Notes: generated by a model not told the origin, from the letters alone. 64,000 nucleotides of DNA from CAIRDP01 sp037138335 (GCA_037138335.1 JBAXIO010000006.1:1-64000); one strand, 5' to 3'. Shown: positions 1 to 7,978, numbered from the stretch's first letter. Numbers and translations are program-made.

Positions 1-1352
1 CCGAACGAAACCATATCCATTCCCGGGTAGATGGCACCTACCAGTCCGCATTCAAGCCCGGCATGGATGGCCAGGACCTCGGGTTCCTTTCCGAACAGCT
101 TTTTGTACGACTGAACAGTAAGCCTGAGTATCTCCGAATCAGGATTGGGCTTCCATCCCGGGTAACCGGCCGACTGTTCCACCTTTGCCCCTGCTAGGGT
201 AAATACACTTGCAACCATGTTGCCTGCATCTTTCTTTGAAGACTCAACAGAGCTCCGCTGGCTTGTTGTGATGAAAACATTTCCGTCTTTCTCCTTCACT
301 GAAGCCAGGTTCGTGGAAGTTTCCACAAAATTGGGTATCTCCCTCGACATGGCCAGTACCCCGTGGGGACAGGAATAAAGGGCATTCAGTACCGAACTCT
401 GCAGCCCGCTTGTCCATACTGTTGAGACTGCGGATGAGGGAGCGGCGGAAAATTTCAATTGTGGTTCGGTTACATGGAGTTCTCCGACCAGGTCCCTGTA
501 AAAAGTTTCAGCCGATGTTTCAAATGCCTTCGTATGGGCAGAAGGCACAGCTACAACGGCAAAACCTTCCCTTGCAAGGGCGTTCCTGAGGTTCCCGGCA
601 TTATATGAAGAAATCCTTATGCCGAAATCCCTGGAAGCATTCCAGAGGAAACGGTTGAGGAGTTTGGTAGCATTCCCAAGCCCTTTGTTAATATCATCGC
701 CCGAATGGCCTCCTTTTAACCCTGTTATGCTCACCTTATAGGCGGAAAGTGAAGAAGGGGCTGCTTCGGTAGTAAGAGGCAGGCTGGCCACTGTATCCTT
801 GCCTCCTGCACAGCCGATGAATACCTGTCCTTCGTCTTCTGAATCAAGGTTGATAAGCACCCTGCCCTTCAACAAGCCGGGTTTTAAGCCGAAAGCGCCG
901 GTGAGGCCCGTTTCCTCATCCATGGTAAATAATGCCTCCAGCGGCCCGTGGGCAATATCATCAGCCTCGAGAATCGCCAGCTGCACGGCAATCCCTATCC
1001 CGTCGTCGGCGCCAAGCGTCGTGCCGGCCGCCTTGACCCATTCGCCTTCGATCCAGGGAATGATAGGATCCTTATCAAAATCGTGGACGGTGCCTGAGTT
1101 TTTCTCACAAACCATATCCATATGCGACTGGAGAACCACTGTTTTCCGGTTTTCATAACCCGCTGAGGCGTTCTTGCGGATGAGGATGTTACCGCATTCG
1201 TCCTTTATATATTCCAGCTTGTGTTTTTTTGCGAAATCGATAAGCCATGAGGCTATTTTTTCTTCTTTTTTCGATGGGCGCGGCACTTTGCAGATCTCGG
1301 CAAAATAGTACCATAAGCGCTCAGGTTTCAGGAGGTTTAATGCATTATCCAT
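1..1352 (-). CDS. pepD: Cytosolic nonspecific (aminoacyl-histidine) dipeptidase PepD, C-terminus cut off by window edge
   Basis: The reverse strand reads open from an ATG at 1352 to the left edge, about 450 codons, so roughly the last 35 residues of a usual 485-residue PepD lie outside. The start MDNALNLLKPERLW and the motif HMDMVCE (His78, Asp80), followed by GADDGIG (Asp116/Asp117) and MDEETGL (Glu146/Glu147), are the metal-ligand and catalytic motifs of M20 PepD. The family removes dipeptides such as Xaa-His in the cytosol using two divalent metal ions; no signal peptide is present, in agreement. A good promoter sits just upstream and the gene is divergent from the SpoIIE-type phosphatase gene. 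Confidence 0.93.
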   Translation of the reverse strand, partial: MDNALNLLKPERLWYYFAEICKVPRPSKKEEKIASWLIDFAKKHKLEYIKDECGNILIRKNASAGYENRKTVVLQSHMDMVCEKNSGTVHDFDKDPIIPWIEGEWVKAAGTTLGADDGIGIAVQLAILEADDIAHGPLEALFTMDEETGLTGAFGLKPGLLKGRVLINLDSEDEGQVFIGCAGGKDTVASLPLTTEAAPSSLSAYKVSITGLKGGHSGDDINKGLGNATKLLNRFLWNASRDFGIRISSYNAGNLRNALAREGFAVVAVPSAHTKAFETSAETFYRDLVGELHVTEPQLKFSAAPSSAVSTVWTSGLQSSVLNALYSCPHGVLAMSREIPNFVETSTNLASVKEKDGNVFITTSQRSSVESSKKDAGNMVASVFTLAGAKVEQSAGYPGWKPNPDSEILRLTVQSYKKLFGKEPEVLAIHAGLECGLVGAIYPGMDMVSF

Positions 1353-1373
1353 TTATAATAATTTATATCAGTA

Positions 1374-1407
1374 CAAATATATTCTTTTTTAACTTTACTT
1401 TCGCAAA
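1374..1407 (-). promoter_or_regulatory. Bacteroidota-type promoter for pepD
   Basis: On the minus strand a perfect -7 element TATATTTG (1381-1374) is preceded, after 22 bases, by TTTG (1407-1404) as the -33 element. Transcription would start near 1367, giving a leader of about 15 bases. The match to the consensus is seen; activity is inferred. Confidence 0.45.
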
Positions 1408-1456
1408 GTCCGTTACAGCTATAACTAAGAACAGGGCCAACCAGCCTGAACCGAAT

Positions 1457-3859
1457 ATGGAGAATGAAAACCTGTCAACCGGCAACGAAAAGCCCGGTAT
1501 GCGGCTGCTTGGCCGGGGAAGCCTTGCAATCAGGTATACCCGCTTTTTTATACTGGCCTTCCTGGTCGTCTTCAGCATCGCATTTTATTATACATTCTCA
1601 TACACCCGTGCAATCCTGGACCAGGATGCCCTGCAGAGGGCGTCAAATATTACTGACCTGACCATTTCACGCATCAGCAATGTGATCAGGCCGGTAGAAC
1701 AGGTGCCCTATACCCTGTCGGGGGCCCTGGAAGCCGAAAACCCTGATTACAGCATGATCACCGACCTTGCAAAAGAGTTTGTCCTCGACGACACTGTTGT
1801 TTTCGGAAGCGCTATTGCATTCGAACCCTATATGTTCGATAAAAATCGTTACAGGTATTGCCATTATGTTTTTGAAACGGCCCATACGATTGTGGAAAGG
1901 GACCTCTCATCCGCCGAATATGACTATCTGAACAAGGACTGGTACCGTATTCCGAAGATAAAGGGTGAAGCAGTATGGTCGGAACCTTATTATGACAAGG
2001 GGGGCGGTGATACGCTGATGTGCACTTATTCGGTGCCTTTCTATCACTGGGTGAACCATAAGCGTGTTTTTGCAGGTGTTATTACCATGGATATCTCGCT
2101 CCAGACTTTCAGGCATATCCTGACATCGGCAAGGGTCTCCCAGACCGGTTACAGCTACCTCCTCTCGCGCAAAGGCAAGCTGATTACGCCGATAAGCGAG
2201 CAATACGTGAATACCGACATACGCACCCTGCTTCTCCGTAAAGGTGACGTAGCACATGATTCTGTGATCGACAAGATGTTGCTTGGAGAAAGGATGTTTG
2301 TTAAAATTACTGACCTTCAGCATGTGAAGGTCCCTAGCTGGATCTACTCGGCACCGGTACCCCATACCACATGGATATTTGCAATCACTTTCCCCACGAG
2401 GGAATTGTATGCAGGCCTCTATGATTTCTTCAGGAAGCTCATAGCCATTTTCTTTTTCAGCCTCCTTGCGATGATGCTGATCACCATCCTGATCACAAGG
2501 AAATTCGTCAGACCGATAAGCCGGCTTGTGGAAGCGACCCACAGGATAGGGCAGGGGGATTTTGGGACCGCCCTCCCTGTTTACCGTTCCAAGGATGAAA
2601 TTTCCCAGCTTACCAACGCATTCTCCCTGATGAAAGATGAGCTGGCTCATTACATCAGGAACCTTCAGGAAGCCACGGCGGCCCGTGAAAAAATGGAAAG
2701 TGAACTGAGTGTGGCCCATGATATCCAGATGGGGCTTCTTCCAAAGAATTTTCCCTCCAGGGACGACTGGGACCTGGCCGCCCTTCTGGACCCTGCCCGG
2801 GCAGTCGGAGGCGATTTGTATGATTTTTATTTTCTTGATGACGACCACCTATTCATTGCGATCGGCGATGTGTCGGGCAAAGGTGTGCCTGCCTCCCTTT
2901 TCATGGTGAGTGCACGCACTCAGTTCCGTTCAAGGATCTCCCTCAATGTACCCCTGAACCAGAGTGTGTATGAGATCAATAAGGAAATCTGCCGGGAAAA
3001 TCCAAACCAGATGTTCGTGACCTTTATTGCAGGGATCGTCGACCTTAAGAACGACACCCTCACCTATTGCAATGCAGGTCATAATCCCCCTTTCCTTATC
3101 CGCCCCGGGGGGAAAACCGAAAAGCTGAAAGATGTACATGGCATACCCCTTGGGATTTTTGAACACGCAACATATGGCTCTGGAACGGTCATCTTTTCCC
3201 CCGGTGATGCATTGCTTTTATATACCGACGGAGTGACCGAAGCCTTAAACAAGGCTGACCGGTTCTATGGGGATGAACCCATGCTTGAAATTGTCAGGAG
3301 GAATGCTGATCTTTGTCCGGCAGAGCTGATACACCGTCTTGAAAATGATTTGCTTGATTTTATGAAAGGAGCTGATCAGGCCGATGACATAACCCTGCTG
3401 GTACTGAAATCAAAGAAAATGCAGGGACAGGAAAGTAAATCCCCGGATGTGAAGCAGGTTCGCTTACTCAATAAGTTGGGGGAACTGAACCGCATGGTTG
3501 CATCCCTGGAACAGGTTTCTGAACTGTGGGATATCCCCCCGAAAATTACCATGGAGCTGAACCTCATCCTGGAAGAGCTTTTTACGAATATTGTTTTTTA
3601 TGCTTATGATGACGGCCGGGACCACGAAATAATTTTGACATTTAGCAGGCTTGCCCCGGATTCAATCCAGATTGTATTGGAAGACGATGGCAGGGAATTC
3701 AACATCCTTGAAAAGAACACCAGCGATACTGTTAACAAGCCTATTGAAGACCGCCAGATAGGAGGGCTTGGTATTCATTTCGTGAAACAGTTGGTGAATG
3801 ACATCCGGTATGAAAGACGGGATGGAAAAAATATTGTACTTTTAATCCGCAATTATTAA
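1457..3859 (+). CDS. Membrane sensor, SpoIIE/RsbU-type PP2C phosphatase fused to RsbW-like HATPase
   Basis: This 800-residue protein has a transmembrane segment at about 29-48, an extracytoplasmic Cache-like sensor region (about 50-320), a second membrane segment (327-347), HAMP (348-400), a PP2C phosphatase domain (about 440-652) and a C-terminal histidine-kinase-like ATPase (about 665-800). Phosphatase metal ligands are Asp453 (GGD), Asp471 (GDVSGKG), Asp591 (YTDGVTEA) and Asp643/644. The ATPase keeps the N-box (Glu706, Asn711) and a GGLGIHF G-box. Known logic: RsbU-type phosphatases dephosphorylate STAS proteins that RsbW-type kinases phosphorylate. The fusion places both opposing activities in one polypeptide, next to a STAS gene 15 bases downstream. 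The ATG at 1457 was chosen because an upstream in-frame ATG at 1247 lies inside pepD and adds 70 residues with no family look. Confidence 0.9.
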   Translation: MENENLSTGNEKPGMRLLGRGSLAIRYTRFFILAFLVVFSIAFYYTFSYTRAILDQDALQRASNITDLTISRISNVIRPVEQVPYTLSGALEAENPDYSMITDLAKEFVLDDTVVFGSAIAFEPYMFDKNRYRYCHYVFETAHTIVERDLSSAEYDYLNKDWYRIPKIKGEAVWSEPYYDKGGGDTLMCTYSVPFYHWVNHKRVFAGVITMDISLQTFRHILTSARVSQTGYSYLLSRKGKLITPISEQYVNTDIRTLLLRKGDVAHDSVIDKMLLGERMFVKITDLQHVKVPSWIYSAPVPHTTWIFAITFPTRELYAGLYDFFRKLIAIFFFSLLAMMLITILITRKFVRPISRLVEATHRIGQGDFGTALPVYRSKDEISQLTNAFSLMKDELAHYIRNLQEATAAREKMESELSVAHDIQMGLLPKNFPSRDDWDLAALLDPARAVGGDLYDFYFLDDDHLFIAIGDVSGKGVPASLFMVSARTQFRSRISLNVPLNQSVYEINKEICRENPNQMFVTFIAGIVDLKNDTLTYCNAGHNPPFLIRPGGKTEKLKDVHGIPLGIFEHATYGSGTVIFSPGDALLLYTDGVTEALNKADRFYGDEPMLEIVRRNADLCPAELIHRLENDLLDFMKGADQADDITLLVLKSKKMQGQESKSPDVKQVRLLNKLGELNRMVASLEQVSELWDIPPKITMELNLILEELFTNIVFYAYDDGRDHEIILTFSRLAPDSIQIVLEDDGREFNILEKNTSDTVNKPIEDRQIGGLGIHFVKQLVNDIRYERRDGKNIVLLIRNY

Positions 3860-3874
3860 CACAATCTTCTGGTT

Positions 3875-4207
3875 ATGGAACTTATTGAAAAGAATAATGA
3901 GAAATGCATGATTATTGGCATTAACGGCAGGCTGGATACAATCAACTACAGCATCCTGGAAAAACGGCTTATGGAACTCCTCGATCAGAATGTTACAAAA
4001 ATACTGGTCAACTGCGGGCAGATGGATTACGTAAGCAGCTCGGGCCTCAGGATCCTACTGATGGCGCTGAAAAGGATTACAATGGTCAAAGGGAAGTTCG
4101 TCCTTTGCAGTTTGCAGGAGAACATCCGCGAGATTTTTGAAATATCAGGATTTACAACCATCTTTGAAATTTATCCCAACGAGGAAGATGCCCTGAGGGT
4201 ATTCTGA
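3875..4207 (+). CDS. STAS-domain anti-sigma-factor antagonist (SpoIIAA/RsbV type)
   Basis: This is a 110-residue single STAS domain. The motif DYVSSSGLR at 51-59 carries the serine before Gly57 (Ser56), which matches the phosphorylated serine of SpoIIAA/RsbV proteins. It lies 15 bases after the phosphatase-kinase fusion gene and its TGA overlaps the ATG of the next gene (TGATG), so the three genes very likely form one operon with coupled translation. It is probably the phospho-switch protein read and written by the fusion upstream. No sigma or anti-sigma factor gene is visible nearby, so the final output is not known. Confidence 0.9.
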   Translation: MELIEKNNEKCMIIGINGRLDTINYSILEKRLMELLDQNVTKILVNCGQMDYVSSSGLRILLMALKRITMVKGKFVLCSLQENIREIFEISGFTTIFEIYPNEEDALRVF

Positions 4208-4857
4208 TGGCCTATTTTATCCATTTTAAAGATCCCAATTCGGAAGAGATGGTGCGCCATCTTGCTTCCGTCCCTCCATGCCCGGGAACTTGCTTTTTTA
4301 TGGATATCAACCGTTCTACTGATATGAAATACCTGGGCGGGCTGACCGACTGGGGGCGTAAACTCAACAATACGTTTAATTTTCTTTCGCTTCTGAATGA
4401 TTTTCCCGAAAATATTGTCAAGGGAATAGGGGATGAGATCATGTTGTTCATACCCGATGATGTGCTGAAATCAAAGCCTGCCATCAACTCCTATTATATG
4501 CTCCTTGAAGAGATCTATGCCACTTTGTACAACATACAGCATTATCCGGTGGCCGGTACTTTTTTGCCATGCAAAGTTGCCATTCATTATTGCTCGGAAG
4601 TGTATAATATCAGTTTTTTCGAGGGAACAAACGACTATTATGGCTCTGATGTGGATCTCACGGCACGACTGATGACCAAATGCCTTGAGAACCGTATAGT
4701 GCTGAGCGAGAAATTTCTGCAAAAGGTGCATAAGGACTTGAATACTATGGGTTTGCCTGAGAATACCGGCTGCCTGAAAAGAATTTCGGAAAGGTTCCTT
4801 GAGAATTTCAAAGGAGTTCCGATGAGTACAAAGTACCGGATCATAGATGTGGAATGA
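4207..4857 (+). CDS. Class III adenylate/guanylate cyclase-like domain protein
   Basis: The 216-residue protein has the layout of a class III cyclase homology domain: FMDINRS with the first metal-binding aspartate (Asp33), VKGIGDEIML with a lysine (Lys72) and second aspartate (Asp76), and YYGSDVDLTARL near 145-155. In active cyclases the last motif usually reads VNxAxR; here the asparagine is aspartate (Asp150) while the arginine is kept (Arg154). Both metal-binding aspartates are present, so catalysis is possible but uncertain. It has no membrane or sensor domain. The one-base overlap with the STAS gene suggests it is an output or partner of that switch. Confidence 0.75.
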   Translation: MAYFIHFKDPNSEEMVRHLASVPPCPGTCFFMDINRSTDMKYLGGLTDWGRKLNNTFNFLSLLNDFPENIVKGIGDEIMLFIPDDVLKSKPAINSYYMLLEEIYATLYNIQHYPVAGTFLPCKVAIHYCSEVYNISFFEGTNDYYGSDVDLTARLMTKCLENRIVLSEKFLQKVHKDLNTMGLPENTGCLKRISERFLENFKGVPMSTKYRIIDVE

Positions 4858-4870
4858 TGGGAGAACCGGG

Positions 4871-4974
4871 TAGCTGGATGGCTGGGTAGCTGGATAACTG
4901 GATAACCGGATAGCTGGATAGCTGGGTAGCTGGGTAGCTGGATAGCTGTATGACTGGATAGCTGGATGGCTGGG
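4871..4974. repeat. Tandem repeat, 13 units of 8 bp (consensus TAGCTGGA)
   Basis: Thirteen head-to-tail octamers can be read without a gap; variants are TGGCTGGG, TAACTGGA, TAACCGGA, TAGCTGGG, TAGCTGTA and TGACTGGA. It lies between the cyclase-like gene and the ZIP transporter gene. Because 8 is not a multiple of 3, all three minus-strand frames read as a Ser-Tyr-Pro-Ala-Ile-Gln-like low-complexity peptide; that is a product of the repeat and not a gene. Confidence 0.93.
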
Positions 4975-5029
4975 GGATCCCTGATCGGCGCTAAACGCCA
5001 TTTACATTGCATAAAGATATTGCCGAATC

Positions 5030-5758
5030 ATGAATATTTTAGTCTACTTCGTCCTTATCGCAACAGTGATCGCCGGCGGTTCCCTGGTATTCCTGATCCC
5101 CCGCGACGACCAGAAGCTGCTTAAGCTTTTACTTGCCTTCTCAGGTGCATTCCTGATCGGGATAAGCTTTCTGATACTTGTGCCTGAGGTTTTCTCGAGA
5201 CCTGCGCCGCTTGCAGGCCTTTTTGTGATACTGGGGTTCCTGGTACAGTTAGCTCTTGAACTGATCACCGAGGGGGCTGAACACGGCCACAAACACGAGC
5301 ATAGGGAAGGGGAGAAGGTTGCTCCATGGCTCCTTTTAACAGGTTTGTGCATCCATGCATTCCTTGAAGGGATGCCACTGGCTAGTGGTTTTGCAAAGCA
5401 GGTTCAGCATTCGCTGGTCCTTGGAATCGTGGTCCATAACATCCCAATTTCACTTACATTGATGGGTTTGTTTATGCATTACGGCTGTAAAACAGGTAAA
5501 GCCTTTATCTATCTTGGTATCTTTGCTTTGATGACCCCCCTGGGCTCTCTGGCAGGTTTGGTTATAGAGACCAGCACAACCGCCTCCCTTGACTTTTTCT
5601 TCACTTACAGCATGGCGGTAGTAATAGGGATCTTCCTGCATGTGTCTACTTCCATCCTTTTTGAAACAGAAGAGCATCACAGGTATAACCTTCAGAAATT
5701 CCTCACGGTATGCCTGGGGATCCTTGTTGCATACCTCGTCTCCCTCTTAGCCCATTAA
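5030..5758 (+). CDS. ZIP-family divalent metal transporter
   Basis: The 242-residue integral membrane protein has about eight hydrophobic segments. The two ZIP signature motifs are visible: HAFLEG (His109, Glu113) and HNIP (His136, Asn137), which form the binuclear metal site in the family. A histidine-rich cytoplasmic loop (GHKHEH, about 86-91) precedes them, typical of ZIP proteins. The family moves Zn2+, Fe2+ or similar ions into the cytoplasm; the exact ion cannot be told. The start is the first ATG after the octamer repeat. It appears to stand alone between the signalling module and the tRNA genes. Confidence 0.88.
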   Translation: MNILVYFVLIATVIAGGSLVFLIPRDDQKLLKLLLAFSGAFLIGISFLILVPEVFSRPAPLAGLFVILGFLVQLALELITEGAEHGHKHEHREGEKVAPWLLLTGLCIHAFLEGMPLASGFAKQVQHSLVLGIVVHNIPISLTLMGLFMHYGCKTGKAFIYLGIFALMTPLGSLAGLVIETSTTASLDFFFTYSMAVVIGIFLHVSTSILFETEEHHRYNLQKFLTVCLGILVAYLVSLLAH

Positions 5759-5783
5759 CCTCATCCGCAGTCCTTTTTTTAAT

Positions 5784-5811
5784 AAATCGTAAATCAAAAC
5801 TCGTAAATCGT
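5784..5811. repeat. Four heptamer repeats (AAATCGT)
   Basis: Units AAATCGT, AAATCAA, AACTCGT and AAATCGT follow each other exactly, and a partial fifth unit follows. The heptamer is close to the reverse complement of the ATTTACG units found between the RND pump and adaptor genes (25253-25280). Confidence 0.8.
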
Positions 5812-5821
5812 AAATTTTTTA

Positions 5822-5829
5822 TACCTTTG
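5822..5829 (+). promoter_or_regulatory. Candidate -7 element for the tRNA-Leu pair
   Basis: TACCTTTG matches TAnnTTTG exactly and lies about 75 bases before the first tRNA gene. No clear TTTG is found 19-22 bases upstream, so the call rests on the -7 element and position. Confidence 0.35.
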
Positions 5830-5904
5830 CGCCCGGTTTGAACGAATTGTTCTTATAAAACATCTGAAAATACCGCCCTGATTATTGTACTTTCAGAATT
5901 CTTT

Positions 5905-5990
5905 GCCCAGGTGGTGAAATTGGTAGACACGCTACTTTGAGGGGGTAGTGGCCTCAGGCTGTGCAAGTTCGAGTCTTGTCCTGGGCACCA
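5905..5990 (+). tRNA. tRNA-Leu (anticodon GAG)
   Basis: The acceptor GCCCAGG pairs with the 3' CCTGGGC, and the CCA end is encoded (5988-5990). The anticodon stem CTACT/GGTAG encloses loop TTGAGGG with anticodon GAG. A long class II variable arm and the GTTCGAGTC T-loop region are present. It reads CUC/CUU codons. Confidence 0.95.
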
Positions 5991-5994
5991 TAAC

Positions 5995-6016
5995 CGGCTG
6001 TTATCAGCCGTTTTTT
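5995..6016 (+). terminator. Rho-independent terminator after tRNA-Leu(GAG)
   Basis: A 6-bp stem CGGCTG/CAGCCG with loop TTAT is followed directly by six T. Confidence 0.8.
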
Positions 6017-6037
6017 ATTGTTCTTTAGTTCTTTATT

Positions 6038-6120
6038 GCCCGGATGGCGGAATTGGTAGACGCGCTAGTTTCAGGGACTAGTGTCCCCAGGATGTGCAGG
6101 TTCGAGTCCTGTTCCGGGCA
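6038..6120 (+). tRNA. tRNA-Leu (anticodon CAG)
   Basis: The acceptor GCCCGGA pairs with TCCGGGC, discriminator A at 6120. The anticodon stem CTAGT/ACTAG encloses loop TTCAGGG with anticodon CAG, reading CUG. The class II variable arm is present. The base after CC is G, so a full CCA end is not encoded, unlike its neighbour. Confidence 0.95.
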
Positions 6121-6133
6121 CCGCAAATAAAGT

Positions 6134-6174
6134 AAGGATCTTGTATGTCAGTAACATACAAGATCCTTTTTTTT
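6134..6174 (+). terminator. Strong Rho-independent terminator after tRNA-Leu(CAG)
   Basis: A perfect 15-bp stem (6134-6148 with 6154-6168) with loop CAGTA ends in a run of eight T (6167-6174). Confidence 0.92.
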
Positions 6175-6329
6175 GCCGGATTACTAAGCGAAAATTCCGT
6201 TTAAACAGCTTTGCAATTCTTTTAAACGAGGAGAACGGGAGGAGCAGGGAAGGGACAAACGAATGTTATCTTATTCACCCCCCCCCGGCTTTATATTGTC
6301 ACTGATTGCAGGATGCCACTACCCCCAAT

Positions 6330-6360
6330 AAGGATATCCTTTTTACCTGAATATTCAGGT
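6330..6360. promoter_or_regulatory. Two adjacent perfect palindromes, operator-like
   Basis: AAGGATATCCTT (6330-6341) and ACCTGAATATTCAGGT (6345-6360) are both perfect palindromes separated by three bases. Such symmetry fits dimeric regulator binding or a hairpin; no regulator gene lies nearby, so the role is open. Confidence 0.35.
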
Positions 6361-6473
6361 GAATATATTTCATCGTCACTAATAAGTAATTACATTAGAA
6401 ATGCTTGTTATTATTTGTTAAAAAAATCACAATAATTTATTTGGTTTTGTAAAATTACCTATTTTTGATAGTA

Positions 6474-6580
6474 TGAAACAAACACGGGAACTCATGTTCC
6501 GACGATTATGCTTTAATTTATTTAGTTAGTTTTTTTATAATAAGCGGCCATGTGTTTACATGGCCGCTTATTGTTTATAT
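6474..6580 (+). ncRNA. Candidate small RNA
   Basis: A perfect -7 element TATTTTTG (6460-6467) with TTTG 16 bases upstream (6440-6443, a short spacer) would start a transcript near 6474. That transcript would hold a hairpin GGAAC-TCAT-GTTCC (6487-6500), an AT-rich linker, and a perfect 15-bp hairpin (6539-6553 with 6558-6572, loop GTTT) followed by TTGTTTATATTGTTT. The elements are seen; that they make a stable RNA is inferred. The U-tract after the last hairpin is weak. Confidence 0.25.
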
Positions 6581-6778
6581 TGTTTATAGGAATACGAAAT
6601 GAAAAGGATGGGATCAGCTTTATAGTATCCTTGTTTATTTATAGACCGCTTATCATGACTGCCATACATTCATAACGACAAAAACTGAACGGGGCTATCT
6701 CATCAGATTTAGATTCAATTCATAATACCTGGTTTACAATTGATTGATATAATATTTTAATAATTAACCTCTCGACAA

Positions 6779-7978
6779 TTGAAACATTTTTTATTCACTT
6801 TCTTCATAGTATTTATACTTATTTTCAAGCTTTCGGGGCAAACTTATATACCTGGAGAGGTTTATTACGGTGACCGTGGGTATATTGAATATCATGCAGG
6901 CAACATGCCGGTGGTCATTTCCGAACCACATGGGGGTTACCTTAACCCGTCCACTATTCCCAACAGGATCTGCAGTGGAAGTGTAACTCAAGGGGATGCA
7001 TATACCGAGGAACTGGCTTATGAGTTAAATGATGCAATTCATGCTTTGACGGGATGTTACCCGCATATTATCATGAACAAACTGGACAGAAGAAAACTTG
7101 ATGCAAATGATGATTACGCAACAGGAACCTGTGGAAATCCATTAGCAGAAGTAGCCTGGCAGGAGTTTCATGCATTTATTGATAGTTCAGAAGCATATAT
7201 AGTCAGGACTTTCGCTAATGGTTTTTATATCGACCTGCATGGACAGAGCCACCCGAAAGAAAGGATTGAACTTGGATATCTCTTATATACTAATGAACTG
7301 CAGATGAGTGACAGTATACTGAATACTAATACATATATTAATTACAGCAGCATCAGAAACCTGGTAAAACATAATATTGATTCCTTAACCCATTCACAAT
7401 TGTTGAGAGGACCTTATAGTTTCGGAAGTTTGTTGAATGACAAAGGATTTCCGGCAGTCCCTAGTCTGACTGATCCTTATCCGCAAACAGGCGATCCATA
7501 TTTCACCGGAGGGTACAACGTTGCGCATCACAGTTCATATCCGGGAGGGACAATTGACGGGGTTCAAGCTGAGTGTAACTATAATATCCGCGCTAATCTG
7601 TCATTACGTCTAAAGTTCGTTGATAGTCTGGCTATAGTCATCAGGGATTACATCGAACTTCATTATTTCCAGAATTATTCACAACAACCCTGTATCAATA
7701 CCTCGATCGGCGAGTTTGGGCAGGATCAGTTGCTTGTATTTCCAAATCCGGCTTATAGAAAAGTGTTTGTTGAAGCACCGGCTGCTTATTCTTCTTTAAC
7801 CCTGATTAATTCCGCGGGTGATATAGTAAAAGAGTTCGCGGGGGCGAGCCAGGGAAAGCAAGAGATTAATATTTCCGGGTTCCCTGATGGTATTTACCTG
7901 TTTCTCATGAATTTTCCCGATGGCAGGACTATTAATAAGAAATTACTTATCATGGATGATAACATCCAATACTATTAA
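6779..7978 (+). CDS. Secreted N-formylglutamate amidohydrolase-like protein with T9SS sorting domain
   Basis: The 399-residue protein has a signal peptide (about 1-20), an N-formylglutamate amidohydrolase-like domain (about 25-300) and a C-terminal type A T9SS domain (about 315-399: VFPNP start, FPDGIYLF, KKLLIM end). Family motifs seen: SEPHGG (His51), GDAYTEEL (Asp74), NKLDRRKLDAN (Arg104/105) and YIDLHGQ (His154). The family cleaves N-formyl-Glu or related amides, normally in the cytosol; export by T9SS points to an extracellular substrate that cannot be named. The start is TTG at 6779: an in-frame stop lies just upstream and the next ATG would remove the signal peptide. Confidence 0.8.
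   Translation: MKHFLFTFFIVFILIFKLSGQTYIPGEVYYGDRGYIEYHAGNMPVVISEPHGGYLNPSTIPNRICSGSVTQGDAYTEELAYELNDAIHALTGCYPHIIMNKLDRRKLDANDDYATGTCGNPLAEVAWQEFHAFIDSSEAYIVRTFANGFYIDLHGQSHPKERIELGYLLYTNELQMSDSILNTNTYINYSSIRNLVKHNIDSLTHSQLLRGPYSFGSLLNDKGFPAVPSLTDPYPQTGDPYFTGGYNVAHHSSYPGGTIDGVQAECNYNIRANLSLRLKFVDSLAIVIRDYIELHYFQNYSQQPCINTSIGEFGQDQLLVFPNPAYRKVFVEAPAAYSSLTLINSAGDIVKEFAGASQGKQEINISGFPDGIYLFLMNFPDGRTINKKLLIMDDNIQYY

Larger units (their letters stand above)
6175..6778. other. 600-base non-coding region after the tRNA genes
   Basis: No convincing gene was found. The stretch is AT-rich, has a run of nine C (about 6278-6286), two adjacent palindromes (6330-6360), and a candidate small-RNA unit with a promoter-like element and a 15-bp hairpin (6440-6580). 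The last 200 bases before the next gene show no clear promoter. Confidence 0.7.

Noticed and set aside
799..1158. Plus-strand 119-codon frame
   Set aside because: It is the antisense shadow of pepD, whose motifs on the minus strand are unmistakable.
1907..2848. 313-codon minus-strand frame inside the SpoIIE-type gene
   Set aside because: No family resemblance; the plus-strand frame contains all phosphatase and sensor motifs.
4871..4974. Possible CRISPR array
   Set aside because: The units are 8 bp, contiguous and have no spacers; no cas genes are present.
4471..5012. Minus-strand reading frames rich in Ser, Tyr, Pro, Ile and Gln repeats
   Set aside because: They come from translating the 8-bp tandem repeat in several frames and run antiparallel through the real cyclase-like gene; no signal or domain is present.
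5905..6174. Integration site (att) at the tRNA-Leu pair
   Set aside because: No repeated copy of the tRNA 3' end and no integrase gene were seen in the window; the idea is kept only as part of the islet finding.
6081..6305. Small frame beginning in tRNA-Leu(CAG)
   Set aside because: Its first residues are a translation of the tRNA T-arm and it crosses the strong terminator.
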